Positions 43,679 to 53,136 of a stretch of 64,000 bases of DNA are shown here, in pieces. The notes under the pieces are model-generated. The model did not search any database. It was not told the origin of the DNA and saw nothing but the letters and a program-made list of their open reading frames with translations. A program made the translations under genes and the position numbers. The DNA comes from Carnobacterium_B sp040274945 (GTDB lineage Bacteria; Bacillota; Bacilli; Lactobacillales; Carnobacteriaceae), in assembly GCF_040274945.1 (NCBI RefSeq), contig NZ_JBEMAR010000002.1, forward strand, positions 186,001-250,000. Reading direction: 5' to 3'. Within the stretch, counting starts at the first letter, position 1, and each line of letters opens with the position of its first letter.

Positions 43679-44485
43679 ATGACAAACAATCTTGATCTTT
43701 CTAATCGAATCAATCAAAATTATCCGCTACTATCAAAAAAAGAAAAACACGTAGCCGCATTTATACTAGAAAATAAAAATGATGTGGAGTCTTGGAATAT
43801 TAAAGATCTTTCACGTTTAACAGAGACTTCCAATGCTACTATTTCTCGTTTTTGTTCAAAATTACATTATCGAAATTTTAGTGAATTTAAAACATTTGTA
43901 ACGCAAGAATTAGGTGAGAACCCAGTACCCTTACAAGTACCTGTTAAAATTGCCAGTTACTATACACAGTTGATCAACTCTGCATCTCAACTGATTGAAA
44001 CGCAACAAATTACCGATTTTGTGGAAGCGATTCATCTTTCCAATAAGATTTTAATTTGTGGAGTAGGGAATTCAGGATTGAGTGCTATGGAACTGAAGTA
44101 TCGATTAGTTAGAATGGGCTTGATCGTTGACGTCGTAACAGATCCCCATATGATGTTAATGGACGCTGTATTGTTAAAAAAATATGATTTGATGATAGCT
44201 ATTTCGAATTATGGACAAACACAAGCCGTCATTGATGCCTGTACGATAGCAAAAAAAGAACACGCTACCGTTTTTGTCATTACCAATCAAAATCACACAC
44301 CTTTAACAGCTATTGCCGATCAAGTACTATTTGCTTCAGGTCGAACGTCTATTCCGGATGACCAATTTATCAACAGCCAATTGCCAATTCATTTTATTTT
44401 AGATGTATTGTGCTATGTTTTGTTAGAAAATAAATCTTATAAAAATAACCGTAAAAAAACGTTATCTGCTATAGATTCACACTAA
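43679..44485 (+). CDS. RpiR/MurR family regulator with SIS domain
   Basis: 268 residues. The N-terminal HTH_6 domain (about 1-80, with SRLTETSNATISRFCSKLHYRNFSEFK) is followed by a SIS sugar-phosphate-binding domain (about 105-240, with ICGVGNSGLSAMELKYRL and AISNYGQTQAVIDACTIAKK). It converges on nanE and the PTS gene, so it is the likely regulator of amino-sugar uptake, sensing ManNAc-6-P or GlcNAc-6-P. A pair of matching near-palindromes in the PTS promoter would be its operators (inference). Confidence 0.87.
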   Translation: MTNNLDLSNRINQNYPLLSKKEKHVAAFILENKNDVESWNIKDLSRLTETSNATISRFCSKLHYRNFSEFKTFVTQELGENPVPLQVPVKIASYYTQLINSASQLIETQQITDFVEAIHLSNKILICGVGNSGLSAMELKYRLVRMGLIVDVVTDPHMMLMDAVLLKKYDLMIAISNYGQTQAVIDACTIAKKEHATVFVITNQNHTPLTAIADQVLFASGRTSIPDDQFINSQLPIHFILDVLCYVLLENKSYKNNRKKTLSAIDSH

Positions 44486-44488
44486 AAT

Positions 44489-44541
44489 AAAAAAAGTTAG
44501 TAAGGAAGTGGCATTAACCCCACTTTCTTACTAACTTTTTA
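44489..44541. terminator. Bidirectional terminator, rpiR-type gene / nanE
   Basis: AAAAAGTTAGTAAG-AAGTGG pairs with CCACTT-CTTACTAACTTTTT between converging genes. Confidence 0.9.
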
Positions 44542-44551
44542 ATTTATACTT

Positions 44552-45244
44552 TTATTTTACTTCTTTCATTTTTCCAACAAACTCAGCCGTAATCAATTGA
44601 GGACGAGTGATCGCACTTCCTACTACGATAGAATGAACACCCAGTTCTTTACATCTCTTAGCTTTCTCTGGTGTATCTATGTGTCCTTCAGCAATGACAG
44701 GAACTTTCACGGATTCTAAAATGATCTTTAAGCGTTCAAAATCATTATCCGCAATATTGTCACCTTGTGATTCTTTAGTATACCCCATTAAAGTAGTAGA
44801 GACACAATCAAAGCCTAATCGTTCTGCTTCAATCGCTTCATCAATAGTTGCAGTGTCAGCCATTAATAAAATTGAAGGATATTTTGCACGAATAGCTTGA
44901 ACAAATGACTCTAGTGTTTCGCCATTTGGTCTAACACGACTTGTAGCATCTAAAGCGATCATATCGCATTTAGATTCAGCTAATTCATCGATTTCTTTCA
45001 TCGTTGCCGTAATAAAAACTTCTGAATCATCATAATCTCTTTTTACAATTCCGATAACTGGCAACTCAGTATTTTTCTTAATTTCAATAATATCTTCTTT
45101 TGAATTTGAACGAATGCCTTTTGCTCCGCCTTCTTCAGCAGCGACTGCCATTCTTCCCATAATATATGAGCTATGCAGAGGTTCATTATCTAACGCTTGG
45201 CAAGAAACAATTAATTCTGATTTAACTTTATCTAACATATTCAT
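44552..45244 (-). CDS. nanE: N-acetylmannosamine-6-phosphate 2-epimerase
   Basis: 230-residue TIM barrel that converts ManNAc-6-P to GlcNAc-6-P. The catalytic Lys in IGIVKRDYDDSEVFITAT and the phosphate-binding C-terminal VIAEGHIDTPEKAKRC and HSIVVGSAITRP segments are intact. Its start follows the stop of the PTS gene by one nt, with GGAG inside the PTS 3' end, so the two are translationally coupled. No sialic acid lyase or NanK kinase is seen. With a PTS that phosphorylates on entry, a kinase is not needed. Confidence 0.94.
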   Translation of the reverse strand: MNMLDKVKSELIVSCQALDNEPLHSSYIMGRMAVAAEEGGAKGIRSNSKEDIIEIKKNTELPVIGIVKRDYDDSEVFITATMKEIDELAESKCDMIALDATSRVRPNGETLESFVQAIRAKYPSILLMADTATIDEAIEAERLGFDCVSTTLMGYTKESQGDNIADNDFERLKIILESVKVPVIAEGHIDTPEKAKRCKELGVHSIVVGSAITRPQLITAEFVGKMKEVK

Positions 45245-45245
45245 T

Positions 45246-46784
45246 TTATTCGTCTCCTAACATTTCTTCAATTTCATTTTTTATAACCGACACTTGTGGA
45301 CCATAAACGACCTGAATACCATTTCCTCTTTTGATCAGTCCTTGACTTCCAGTTTCTTTTAATAGTTCTTCATTCACTAAAGATTCGTCTTTAACTGTAA
45401 CACGTAATCTTGTTGCACAGTTATCAACATTCACTAAATTTTCTTCGCCACCAAGACCATTAATAATATCTAGCGCACGACCTTCTACTTTAGTTTTGTT
45501 TCCAGCTACTTCTATTTTATCTGTTCTACCAGGTGTTTGGAAGTTGAACTTCTTAATTAGGAATGTGAATGTAAAGTAGTATAAGAAGAACCAAACTACT
45601 CCAATAACTAAAACCATGATCCAATTTGTTCGTTCATTTCCTTGCAAGACTCCGAATAAGATAAAGTCAATAAATCCACCTGAGAAAGTTTGTCCAATCG
45701 TGATTTCAAAGATATGCGCTAACATAAATGCAAGTCCGTCAAATACAGCATGTACAACATATAGTGCAGGTGCTATAAATAAAAATGAAAACTCAAGTGG
45801 TTCTGTGATTCCTGTTAAAAACGATGTTAAGGCAGCTGATAACATCAACCCACCAACTACTTTTTTATTCTCTGGTTTTGCTGTTCTATAGATGGCAAAT
45901 GCAGCACCAACTAAACCAAACATCATTGTGATAAAACGTCCTGACATAAAGCGTGCTGTTCCGCTAAAAAATTCTTGTGTTGCTGGATCAGCTAATTGTG
46001 CAAAGAAAATATTTTGTGTTCCTTGAACAAGTTCTCCGCCAATTTCCATTGTTCCTCCCACAGCTGTTTGCCAAAAAGGAAGATAAAAAATATGATGCAA
46101 TCCAACAGGTCCAAGCATACGTAGGATAAATCCGTATAGGAATGTTCCTAAATATCCAGTAGCATTAACCACATCTCCTACATTTGTAATCAACCCTTGG
46201 AATACAGGCCATACAAAGTACATAATAGCGCCTAAAATAATTGCTGTGAATGACGTAATGATTGGAACAAAACGCGAACCACCAAAGAATCCAAGATACG
46301 TTGGCAATTCAATTTTATTAAAACGATTGTGTAAATAACTTGCTAAGATCCCAACAATAATCCCACCAAATACTCCTGTTTCAAGTGTTTGAATACCTAA
46401 TGTGCTTCCTTGACCAACAGCAGCAAGATTATCTACAGCTAATGATCCAGTAATAGTTAAAATAGCATTTATTGTCGAATGCATAACCAAGTAGCCAATC
46501 AACGCTGCTAATGCAGCTGTCCCTTTATCTGATTTTGCTAACCCGATGGCTACCCCTACTGCAAATATAACAGGTAAATTACTAAAAACAATATTTCCAG
46601 CACTACTCATAATGGTAAAAACAGCTTGTAACCAAGCTACATCTAAAACGGGATAAGCACTAACTGTATTGGGATTAGATAATGATCCCCCAATTCCTAA
46701 AAGTAATCCTGCAGCAGGTAAAATTGCGATTGGCAGCATAAACGATTTTCCAAATTGCTGTGCTTTCTCAAAAAACGTTTTCAT
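45246..46784 (-). CDS. PTS EIICB transporter, glucose/GlcNAc family (probable ManNAc)
   Basis: 512 residues. EIIC of the Glc superfamily occupies about 1-415 (helices, FAVGVAIGLAKSDKGTAALAALIGYLVMH-type region, GITEPLEFSFLFIAP). A linker leads to an EIIB domain with phospho-Cys 456 in VDNCATRLRVTV. No EIIA domain is present, so a separate or shared EIIA-Glc must phosphorylate it. Being coupled with nanE it most likely imports N-acetylmannosamine as the 6-phosphate. GlcNAc or another amino sugar is possible. Confidence 0.88.
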   Translation of the reverse strand: MKTFFEKAQQFGKSFMLPIAILPAAGLLLGIGGSLSNPNTVSAYPVLDVAWLQAVFTIMSSAGNIVFSNLPVIFAVGVAIGLAKSDKGTAALAALIGYLVMHSTINAILTITGSLAVDNLAAVGQGSTLGIQTLETGVFGGIIVGILASYLHNRFNKIELPTYLGFFGGSRFVPIITSFTAIILGAIMYFVWPVFQGLITNVGDVVNATGYLGTFLYGFILRMLGPVGLHHIFYLPFWQTAVGGTMEIGGELVQGTQNIFFAQLADPATQEFFSGTARFMSGRFITMMFGLVGAAFAIYRTAKPENKKVVGGLMLSAALTSFLTGITEPLEFSFLFIAPALYVVHAVFDGLAFMLAHIFEITIGQTFSGGFIDFILFGVLQGNERTNWIMVLVIGVVWFFLYYFTFTFLIKKFNFQTPGRTDKIEVAGNKTKVEGRALDIINGLGGEENLVNVDNCATRLRVTVKDESLVNEELLKETGSQGLIKRGNGIQVVYGPQVSVIKNEIEEMLGDE

Positions 46785-46820
46785 TTTCTCATTCTCCTCT
46801 TCTCTTTTAGATTTACAGTT

Positions 46821-46849
46821 AGTTTATACTATGAAAACATTTCCGTCAA
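46821..46849 (-). promoter_or_regulatory. Promoter of the PTS-nanE operon
   Basis: TTGACG (-35, 46844-46849) and TAAACT (-10, 46821-46826) on the minus strand are 17 nt apart. Confidence 0.7.
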
Positions 46850-46873
46850 CATTATTTTAAAGAAAATATTTCC
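46833..46873. promoter_or_regulatory. Twin near-palindromic operators in the PTS-nanE promoter
   Basis: GAAAACATTTCC (46833-46844) lies in the promoter spacer and GAAAATATTTCC (46862-46873) upstream of the -35. The two are 29 bp apart and differ at one base. Likely sites for the convergent RpiR-type regulator. Confidence 0.5.
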
Positions 46874-46910
46874 ATTAAGACAAAAAGACCTTTCTATCAA
46901 AGTTGATAAC

Positions 46911-46959
46911 AAAAAAAGATTGAACACTTTTAAATTTAACTTCAGTGTTCAATCTTTTA
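46911..46959 (-). terminator. Terminator of the YrhK-domain gene
   Basis: AAAAAAAGATTGAACACT pairs with AGTGTTCAATCTTTT around a 15-nt loop. Confidence 0.8.
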
Positions 46960-46964
46960 TTTAG

Positions 46965-47411
46965 TTACTTTTCATCATTTTTTTGCTCTTTTTCTTCATA
47001 TTCTTGATCATTATCTTTGCCATAATATTCTTCATTGTATTCTTGCTCTTCTTCTGGGTCATTTTCTTCTTCATCTGCTTCTTTTTCTTCTTTTTCCTTT
47101 GCTTCTTGCTCCTCTTTTTGAGCTAGTTTTTCATCGTCGTAAATAAAGACATTATGGAAAATTTTCAGAATTGGTCGCGCGGTCAGAAAAAATCCGCCTA
47201 TTAGATAAAGATAAGTTCCATAAACATCTGGAATAGGTGTTAACGTTGCTAAACTTCCTATCATATAAAAGATACCTGTTAAGATATCATTTGTTAATGA
47301 TATCAATGTGTAACGATTTTGAAAATACAAGCGAAATCGTCCACTTTTGATTTCAATATCTTCTTCTTTGTCAGGAATAACGTCATGTTCTTTACGTTCT
47401 ATTTTCGGCAT
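46965..47411 (-). CDS. YrhK-domain membrane protein with acidic tail
   Basis: 148 residues. A YrhK-like domain (about 22-95) with two membrane helices: RFRLYFQNRYTLISLTNDILTGIFYMIGSL and YLYLIGGFFLTARPILKIF. The last 50 residues are almost entirely Glu/Asp/Lys/Tyr with repeats of EEE and YEE, unusual for the family and likely disordered. Function is unknown. It is transcribed away from the oppA-type gene and has its own terminator. Confidence 0.75.
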   Translation of the reverse strand: MPKIERKEHDVIPDKEEDIEIKSGRFRLYFQNRYTLISLTNDILTGIFYMIGSLATLTPIPDVYGTYLYLIGGFFLTARPILKIFHNVFIYDDEKLAQKEEQEAKEKEEKEADEEENDPEEEQEYNEEYYGKDNDQEYEEKEQKNDEK

Positions 47412-47535
47412 GTTGATTTACCCTCACTTTTTTCATGTTCGTATAATAAGTAGTATACAAAACTCCGTATCACCTTTCAAAAAAAACGAATCAGAAACCA
47501 TTGTCATTAAAAAATGCCTACTGAATAATGAGAAC

Positions 47536-47564
47536 TTGCACGTTTTTTATTCTAGTATTAAAAT
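47536..47564 (+). promoter_or_regulatory. Promoter of the oppA-type gene
   Basis: TTGCAC (-35) and TAAAAT (-10) are 17 nt apart, about 50 bp before the ATG. Confidence 0.6.
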
Positions 47565-47613
47565 TGGTAAGTTGAGAAATAAACTGTTTAATACGTTTTT
47601 GGAGGAAATAAAT

Positions 47614-49272
47614 ATGAATACAAAGAAACAAACATCACGCTTGATAGTTTTTACCTTACTATTTTTTTTAAGTGCTTGCGGATCAAACGAAAAACTTGCT
47701 GAAAAGAAAGAATCGTCAGAGGCTGTCCTTGCTTCTGAACAAGTCATGCACTTAACTGTAGAAAGTGAATTAGCAACAACAGACACTGTTTTAGTTGCTG
47801 AAAATATTACTTTTGCTGGCGTTAATCAGTTTATTGAAGGACTTTATCGATTAGATGAAAATAATGAGCCAATCCCTGCCTTAGCTGAAAGTGAAGAGAT
47901 TTCAGAAGATGGATTAACCTATACCTTTCATTTAAGAGACGATGCTAAATGGTCAAATGGCGAACCTGTTACTGCACATGACTTTGTGTTTTCGTGGCGT
48001 AGAAATGTTGACCCCACTTCTGGTGCAGCTTATGCGTACTTATTTGAAGATATAAAAAATGCTTCTGACATCATGGCAAAACAACTTCCGCTTGAAGAAC
48101 TTGGAGTTAAAGCATTGGATGAGACAACTTTAGAAGTCACACTTGAAACACCTATTGCTTACTTCCCTTCTCTTATGTCATTTGTGTCGTTTTTTCCACA
48201 AAATGAAGCATTTGTAAGAAATGCTGGTGATCAATATGGCACTAGTAGCGAAACAACTCTAACCAACGGCCCTTTCTTACTATCTGATTGGGATAACGGA
48301 TTGGATGAAAGCTGGAATTATGAAAAAAACCCAGCTTATTGGGATGCACAAAATGTTCATTTAACTAAAATTACGAATCAAGTCATTAAAGATGTGTCCA
48401 CTGGAGTAAACTTATTTGAAAAAGGCGATGTAGACAATGCGTTATTATCTGGTGAATATGCTAAACAATTTCAAAAAAATCCTAGTTACACAGTTGAGTA
48501 CTTTTCAAGAACCAATTACCTAGAAGTCAATCAATCGGACAACCCCTATTTAAAAAATGAAACCTTCAGAAAAGCATTAGCACTAGCTATCAACCGTGAA
48601 GAATTGACTTCAGTCATCTTAAATAATGGTTCTTTACTCATCACTGGATTGGTTCCAGATCACTTTGTTAAAAATCCAGAATCAGGTACTGAGTTTGCTG
48701 AAGAAGCCGGAGATTTTTATACTTATGACCTGCCCAAAGCCCAAACGTTAGTAGAGGAAGCAAAATCTGAGCTTGGAGTAGATACGATTGAATTGGAATT
48801 ACTTGGGGATGATGATGAAACCAGTAAGCGAGTTATGGAGTATCTACAAGGAGAATTACAAAATAATTTAGAAGGTGTAAACATCACCCTCCTAAATGTT
48901 CCCTTCAGTGCTAGACTAGCTAAAGCTGCGGCAGGTGATTTTGATTTGATTTCATCTGGTTGGAGCGGATATGTTTCAGATCCAATGATCATGTTAGACG
49001 TATTGTATAGCACGTCTTCTTATAACAATGGAGGCTACTCAAACGCAGAAGTGGATCAATTAATTGATGATGCTAAAGGAATTCATGCAAATAAGGCTAA
49101 TTTAAGATGGACTGACATGTTGAAAGCTCATCAAATTGCTTTAGATGATGTGGCACTTATTCCCTTATATCAAAAAGGTGAAGCCATGTTGCGAAATCCT
49201 AAAATCAAAAATATCAACATTAATTCAGTAGGTGCTAGATATAGCTATAAAGATGCGTATGTTATCGACTAA
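47614..49272 (+). CDS. oppA: Oligopeptide ABC transporter substrate-binding lipoprotein
   Basis: 552 residues from the ATG at 47614 (TTTGGAGG upstream). The 89-codon N-terminal extension of the open frame runs antisense to the YrhK gene. Signal peptide with lipobox FFLSAC (Cys 21). The SBP_bac_5 domain shows DGLTYTFHLRDDAKWSNGEPVTAHDFVFSWRR and the C-terminal lobe LISSGWSGYVSDP. It delivers oligopeptides to an Opp/Dpp permease. No permease or ATPase genes accompany it, so it is an orphan binding protein that must use a permease encoded elsewhere. The downstream M19 dipeptidase may process imported peptides. Confidence 0.92.
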   Translation: MNTKKQTSRLIVFTLLFFLSACGSNEKLAEKKESSEAVLASEQVMHLTVESELATTDTVLVAENITFAGVNQFIEGLYRLDENNEPIPALAESEEISEDGLTYTFHLRDDAKWSNGEPVTAHDFVFSWRRNVDPTSGAAYAYLFEDIKNASDIMAKQLPLEELGVKALDETTLEVTLETPIAYFPSLMSFVSFFPQNEAFVRNAGDQYGTSSETTLTNGPFLLSDWDNGLDESWNYEKNPAYWDAQNVHLTKITNQVIKDVSTGVNLFEKGDVDNALLSGEYAKQFQKNPSYTVEYFSRTNYLEVNQSDNPYLKNETFRKALALAINREELTSVILNNGSLLITGLVPDHFVKNPESGTEFAEEAGDFYTYDLPKAQTLVEEAKSELGVDTIELELLGDDDETSKRVMEYLQGELQNNLEGVNITLLNVPFSARLAKAAAGDFDLISSGWSGYVSDPMIMLDVLYSTSSYNNGGYSNAEVDQLIDDAKGIHANKANLRWTDMLKAHQIALDDVALIPLYQKGEAMLRNPKIKNININSVGARYSYKDAYVID

Positions 49273-49304
49273 TTTACTATTCTAATTTAATCCTATATCT
49301 ATAC

Positions 49305-49345
49305 AAAAAAGTTCAACAGCATTTTTTGCTGTTGAACTTTTTTTA
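49305..49345. terminator. Bidirectional terminator, oppA-type / M19 genes
   Basis: AAAAAAGTTCAACAGC and its exact complement pair around a 6-nt loop. It overlaps the M19 stop codon. Confidence 0.92.
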
Positions 49346-50278
49346 TTTTGGTAAATGGTTCAAGAAGTTTTTAGAAGCAAAACCCTGAACTTCTTCTTCA
49401 GTAAACCTTTCAAGTAATGCTTGTATAAAATTTTGGGTTTCTCCAGCATGCGACAATCCTTCAATGTACGTGCTGATGCCGTCAAAATCTGAACCGAAAC
49501 CGATAGTGTTAACGGCACCTAACTCCACCAACCGTTCAACATGAGGAATCAAATCTGCTATTGTTACTAGATTGTTTTCTCCATCTTCAATCGTAAATGT
49601 TGGATTAAAAATAACATGAATCATTGCATCCCGTTCAACCATCGCTTTGATCTGATCATCATTTAAATTTCGCACATGACTACATAAAGATAAAACATTC
49701 GAATGAGTAGCAATAGGATAACTCGCATGCTTCATGACATCCCAAAATCCTTGAACACTAAGATGAGAAACATCAGTGAAGACTTTCCTCTCATTCAAGC
49801 GTTTGACGATTTCAAAGCCAAATGTTGTCAATCCACCGCCTCTTGGTTCCCCAACTCCATCAGCTGCAAGATTAGCTGGATTCCAAGTCAATCCTACTGA
49901 TAGTATTCCCGCATCCAACAAATACTCTAACTTATCCAAATCATTCCCAATAGAAGACACACCCTCAAGAGTGAGAAATGATCCTATTTCATTCTCTTTC
50001 AACTCATGAATATCCGACCATTTTTTTATTTGTTTTACTTCAGGATGTTTACCAAGTACGTCATTTTGATAAAATGCAATTTGTTCTAAAACCGCTGCAA
50101 ATTGCTGATCTGATGGCAGACTTGGTTCGATAAAAATAGCAAAAGCCTGAACTTTAACCTTTCCTTCTTTCAAGCGTTTAAGATTTACTTCTAATTGATT
50201 TGAATCTTTAAAATCTAAGCTACCTTGGTTCACTTGCATTTTATAAAGAACATCACAATGCATATCAATACTATTCAA
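49343..50278 (-). CDS. Membrane dipeptidase (M19 family)
   Basis: 311 residues from a TTG preceded by AGGA. Renal-dipeptidase type TIM barrel with zinc ligands in SIDMHCD (His/Asp, residues 5-8), FLTLEGVSS (bridging Glu), DVSHLSVQGFWDV and ATHSNVLSLCSHVRNL, and the GFGSDFDGI segment near the C-terminus. It hydrolyses dipeptides, including those with D-residues. It lacks a signal peptide and is cytosolic in spite of the family name. It converges on the peptide-binding lipoprotein gene. Confidence 0.9.
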   Translation of the reverse strand: MNSIDMHCDVLYKMQVNQGSLDFKDSNQLEVNLKRLKEGKVKVQAFAIFIEPSLPSDQQFAAVLEQIAFYQNDVLGKHPEVKQIKKWSDIHELKENEIGSFLTLEGVSSIGNDLDKLEYLLDAGILSVGLTWNPANLAADGVGEPRGGGLTTFGFEIVKRLNERKVFTDVSHLSVQGFWDVMKHASYPIATHSNVLSLCSHVRNLNDDQIKAMVERDAMIHVIFNPTFTIEDGENNLVTIADLIPHVERLVELGAVNTIGFGSDFDGISTYIEGLSHAGETQNFIQALLERFTEEEVQGFASKNFLNHLPK

Positions 50279-50356
50279 ATGGATTCCTACTTTCCGCTTT
50301 TACGCACTCATCTTATATTTTCTCATCATACTTTAACCATAATAGAAGTGCAATAT

Positions 50357-50403
50357 AAAAAAATGATTTTAAATAGCTAAAGTGGCTATCTAAAATCATT
50401 TTG
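50357..50403 (-). terminator. Terminator of the UMF1 transporter gene
   Basis: AAAATGATTTTA-ATAGC pairs with GCTAT-TAAAATCATTTT, 7 bp after the stop codon on the minus strand. Confidence 0.8.
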
Positions 50404-50409
50404 TATCGA

Positions 50410-51675
50410 TTAATTTATTTCACGAACAGGTTCTTCCACAAAGTAAAGAACGGATCCTCCAATAATAAAAAGAACGATCAATGCAAATACACCATTTAAT
50501 GAATTTCCCGTTAGTTGAGAGATAATTCCAACTAAAAGCGGTCCGACCACTGCTGCAAATTTACCAAAAATATTATAAAAACCAAAGAATTCATTTGCAT
50601 TTTCTTTAGGAATCAACTGACCAAATAAAGAACGGCTAAGCGATTGAATCCCACCTTGTGCTGTTCCTACAAGAACAGCTAATATAATAAACGTTAATAA
50701 TGAATCTAACGATAATGCAAAAATACAAATAAATGTATAGGTAGCTATTCCTACATAAATCATTTTTTTATTGCCAAATCTACCCGCTAATACTCCATAT
50801 AAAATAGAAAATGGGAATGCTACAAATTGACAGATTAGCATCACCACAATCAAATCATTGGCCATTAGTCCGACATCTGCACCGATAGCAGTTGCCATTT
50901 TAAAAATAGTTCCTACTCCATCAATATAGAAAAAATAAGCAATTAAAAATAAAAAAACATTACGATACTGACGGATATTCCTAATCGTCTCCCACAATCT
51001 CAAAAAACTATTTTTAACAACATGTGGTTGTTTTTTTATATACGTTTTTTGTTCGACATTTTTCCAATAAGGAATGGTAAATATAAACCACCAAAGAGCC
51101 GTTGCTGCAAATCCACCTTTGATAAGAGCAGTTTGTGAAATAGGAAGAATTTGGGTTAATTGAAAGAAAATAAAAATAACAAATGGAATGGAACTGCCAA
51201 TGTAACCCCATCCGTATCCTGCACTAGAAACACGATCCATTCGATTTAAGGTTGTAGAATCAATTAAAGATGCATCGTAAAAAATGTTGGCTGCACCAAA
51301 GCCAATCGAAGATACCGCGTAAATAATCAATAATAACAACCAGTTCTCATCTGGAATAAATGCAAAACTAAACGTCGCAATAATACCCAATCCTGTAGCT
51401 AAAGAAAACATTGGATTTCGGTAACCTTTATAATCAGCAATTGCACCTAATATAGGCGCTAACAGCGAAACGGCTAAAGTTCCAATTGCATTAGCATACC
51501 CCAAATAAGCAGTTGAATTTACCGCACTCACACCCGCTCCTTCAGAAACTGCTTTGAAGAACAACGGAAAAACAGCTGTAGTAATCATAATCGAATAGGC
51601 TGAGTTAGCCCAATCTTGTAAAATCCAACTTTTTTCTATTTTTGTGTATTTAAACCGTTCTTTTCCTATTTCCAC
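50410..51675 (-). CDS. UMF1/Atg22-like MFS transporter
   Basis: 421 residues from the GTG at 51675, spaced 6 nt from GAGGTG. The GTG at 51684 lies inside that site. Twelve helices. The N-terminal KIEKSWILQDWANSAYSIMI motif is diagnostic of the Atg22/UMF1 family, as is GGIQSLSRSLFGQLIPKENANEFFGFYNIFGK. Yeast Atg22 exports amino acids from the vacuole. Bacterial substrates are unknown. It starts 13 bp after the phosphodiesterase gene, so the two form an operon. Confidence 0.88.
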   Translation of the reverse strand: MEIGKERFKYTKIEKSWILQDWANSAYSIMITTAVFPLFFKAVSEGAGVSAVNSTAYLGYANAIGTLAVSLLAPILGAIADYKGYRNPMFSLATGLGIIATFSFAFIPDENWLLLLIIYAVSSIGFGAANIFYDASLIDSTTLNRMDRVSSAGYGWGYIGSSIPFVIFIFFQLTQILPISQTALIKGGFAATALWWFIFTIPYWKNVEQKTYIKKQPHVVKNSFLRLWETIRNIRQYRNVFLFLIAYFFYIDGVGTIFKMATAIGADVGLMANDLIVVMLICQFVAFPFSILYGVLAGRFGNKKMIYVGIATYTFICIFALSLDSLLTFIILAVLVGTAQGGIQSLSRSLFGQLIPKENANEFFGFYNIFGKFAAVVGPLLVGIISQLTGNSLNGVFALIVLFIIGGSVLYFVEEPVREIN

Positions 51676-51688
51676 TGCTCTCACCTCG

Positions 51689-52966
51689 CTAATTAAATAA
51701 TCCCTTTAAAACCTTTCCATCAACAGCCTGTGGAAATTTCAACCCCATTGCATGCAAAAAAGTTGGTCCTTCATCAATTAAACGAGCTACAGGTATTCGT
51801 GCATCCGCATTTATACTTGGTCCAGAAATAAATAATGTGGTTTCGTAGTTTTCTTTTTTGGGGCTATACCCATGTGTTCCTTTATGAAAAGGAGTTTCTT
51901 CATTAGTTTTAATTTCTTCTAAAAATGAACCGTTACTATTGCTAATAAAATAATACCCTTTCTTTGCTTCAACTAAAAAACTGCACGTCTCATCTGCTCC
52001 TAAACGAGCGGCTTCTTCTTGAGTATAAATCGTTTCGATTTGTTCCGAATGCTGTGCTAAAAGTTGGTGTACTTCAGCTAGGTCTACTTCCGGTTTTGTA
52101 TAAATATAACAAGAACCATCTGCTCCCTTAGCTAAAACATCCCACTCTTGGATCAGCCCATCTTTAGTTTCTTTTAGCCAGCCCTGTGCTTTGAACAATT
52201 GATTTAGCCTAACCACAGTGTGCGTGTCTAATTGGTAGTGATCACCAAATAGAGCTAACACGGTTTCTTCAAAGATACCTTTTTCTTTCATAGCGGTAAT
52301 GATTTGATTCAAATGATCATCCATGCGTCTAATAGCAGCCTTTGCTTCTTGAGAATCAACACCAAAATGATGTCTTGTACTGTCTAAATCAACTAGATGT
52401 ATCGCCATTAAATCAGGGTTTTTAGAGTGAATCGTGTCTACAATTCCAGCAGTCAAAAAATGATCTAATTCTGGTTGCTGAATACCTTTACGAATTTTGC
52501 CAAATTTACGCTCTAAATCTAAAACGAATTTTGGTGAAGATGACCACAACGAGATTAGTGCTTGTGACTGCCAAGGACGATTGGCGAAAATTTCAGTTAA
52601 ATTATACTTTATGGCTTTGTTTCGTCCAGTAACCGGCCATAAAAAGGAAGCAATCGTATATCCTGCTTCATGAGCGATATCAAATAAAGTTGGAACTTTG
52701 ATATCTTTAGCATACCAATGCCAATCCGGTGACTCTCTTTTTGGTTGTACATATGTATTGTTTGTAATACCGTGTTTATTAGGATATACTCCCGTAACAA
52801 TTGATGTATGAGCCATATAGGTTAAAGATGGGTAAACCGTTTCTACTTTTTCCACTCTTGCACTTCGATCCAATAAATACTTAAATGTTGGAAGCGTTTG
52901 GGCATATTCTAAATCTTTTGCACCAAAAGCATCTAAAGAAATCATATATAGACGTTGTTTCTGCAT
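51689..52966 (-). CDS. Alkaline-phosphatase-superfamily phosphodiesterase (NPP-like)
   Basis: 425 residues without signal peptide. Type I phosphodiesterase/nucleotide pyrophosphatase fold. Metal and catalytic residues are visible: ISLDAFG (Asp 12), nucleophile Thr in YPSLTYMAHTSIVTGVYPNKHG, HLVDLDSTRHHFG, ALFGDHYQ and KGTHGYSP. The substrate is unknown. It shares an operon with the UMF1 transporter, which hints that it processes a transported phosphodiester compound (inference). The structured RNA and its terminator lie 140 bp upstream on the same strand. Confidence 0.87.
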   Translation of the reverse strand: MQKQRLYMISLDAFGAKDLEYAQTLPTFKYLLDRSARVEKVETVYPSLTYMAHTSIVTGVYPNKHGITNNTYVQPKRESPDWHWYAKDIKVPTLFDIAHEAGYTIASFLWPVTGRNKAIKYNLTEIFANRPWQSQALISLWSSSPKFVLDLERKFGKIRKGIQQPELDHFLTAGIVDTIHSKNPDLMAIHLVDLDSTRHHFGVDSQEAKAAIRRMDDHLNQIITAMKEKGIFEETVLALFGDHYQLDTHTVVRLNQLFKAQGWLKETKDGLIQEWDVLAKGADGSCYIYTKPEVDLAEVHQLLAQHSEQIETIYTQEEAARLGADETCSFLVEAKKGYYFISNSNGSFLEEIKTNEETPFHKGTHGYSPKKENYETTLFISGPSINADARIPVARLIDEGPTFLHAMGLKFPQAVDGKVLKGLFN

Positions 52967-53104
52967 TCATTCTTCCCCCTTAATTAATCTATTATCCCAC
53001 AAGCTTACTTTTAGAGAAAGAGCATCCGTGTTATTTTTAAGTAAAGAATTTTATTTTTTTGTATAAGTAGCTTGGCTAACAGTTCATTTTATCTATTTTT
53101 ACAT

Positions 53105-53136
53105 AAAAAAAAACACTGATAAAATCAGTGTTTTTT
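53105..53136 (-). terminator. Terminator of the structured RNA
   Basis: AACACTGAT pairs with ATCAGTGTT around AAA. On the minus strand it ends in a run of nine T, a textbook intrinsic terminator that ends the RNA rather than the downstream gene. Confidence 0.9.

Noticed and set aside
47347..47613. N-terminal 89-codon extension of the peptide-binding protein
   Set aside because: It runs antisense through the YrhK gene. The lipoprotein signal peptide starts at 47614 with a good ribosome site.
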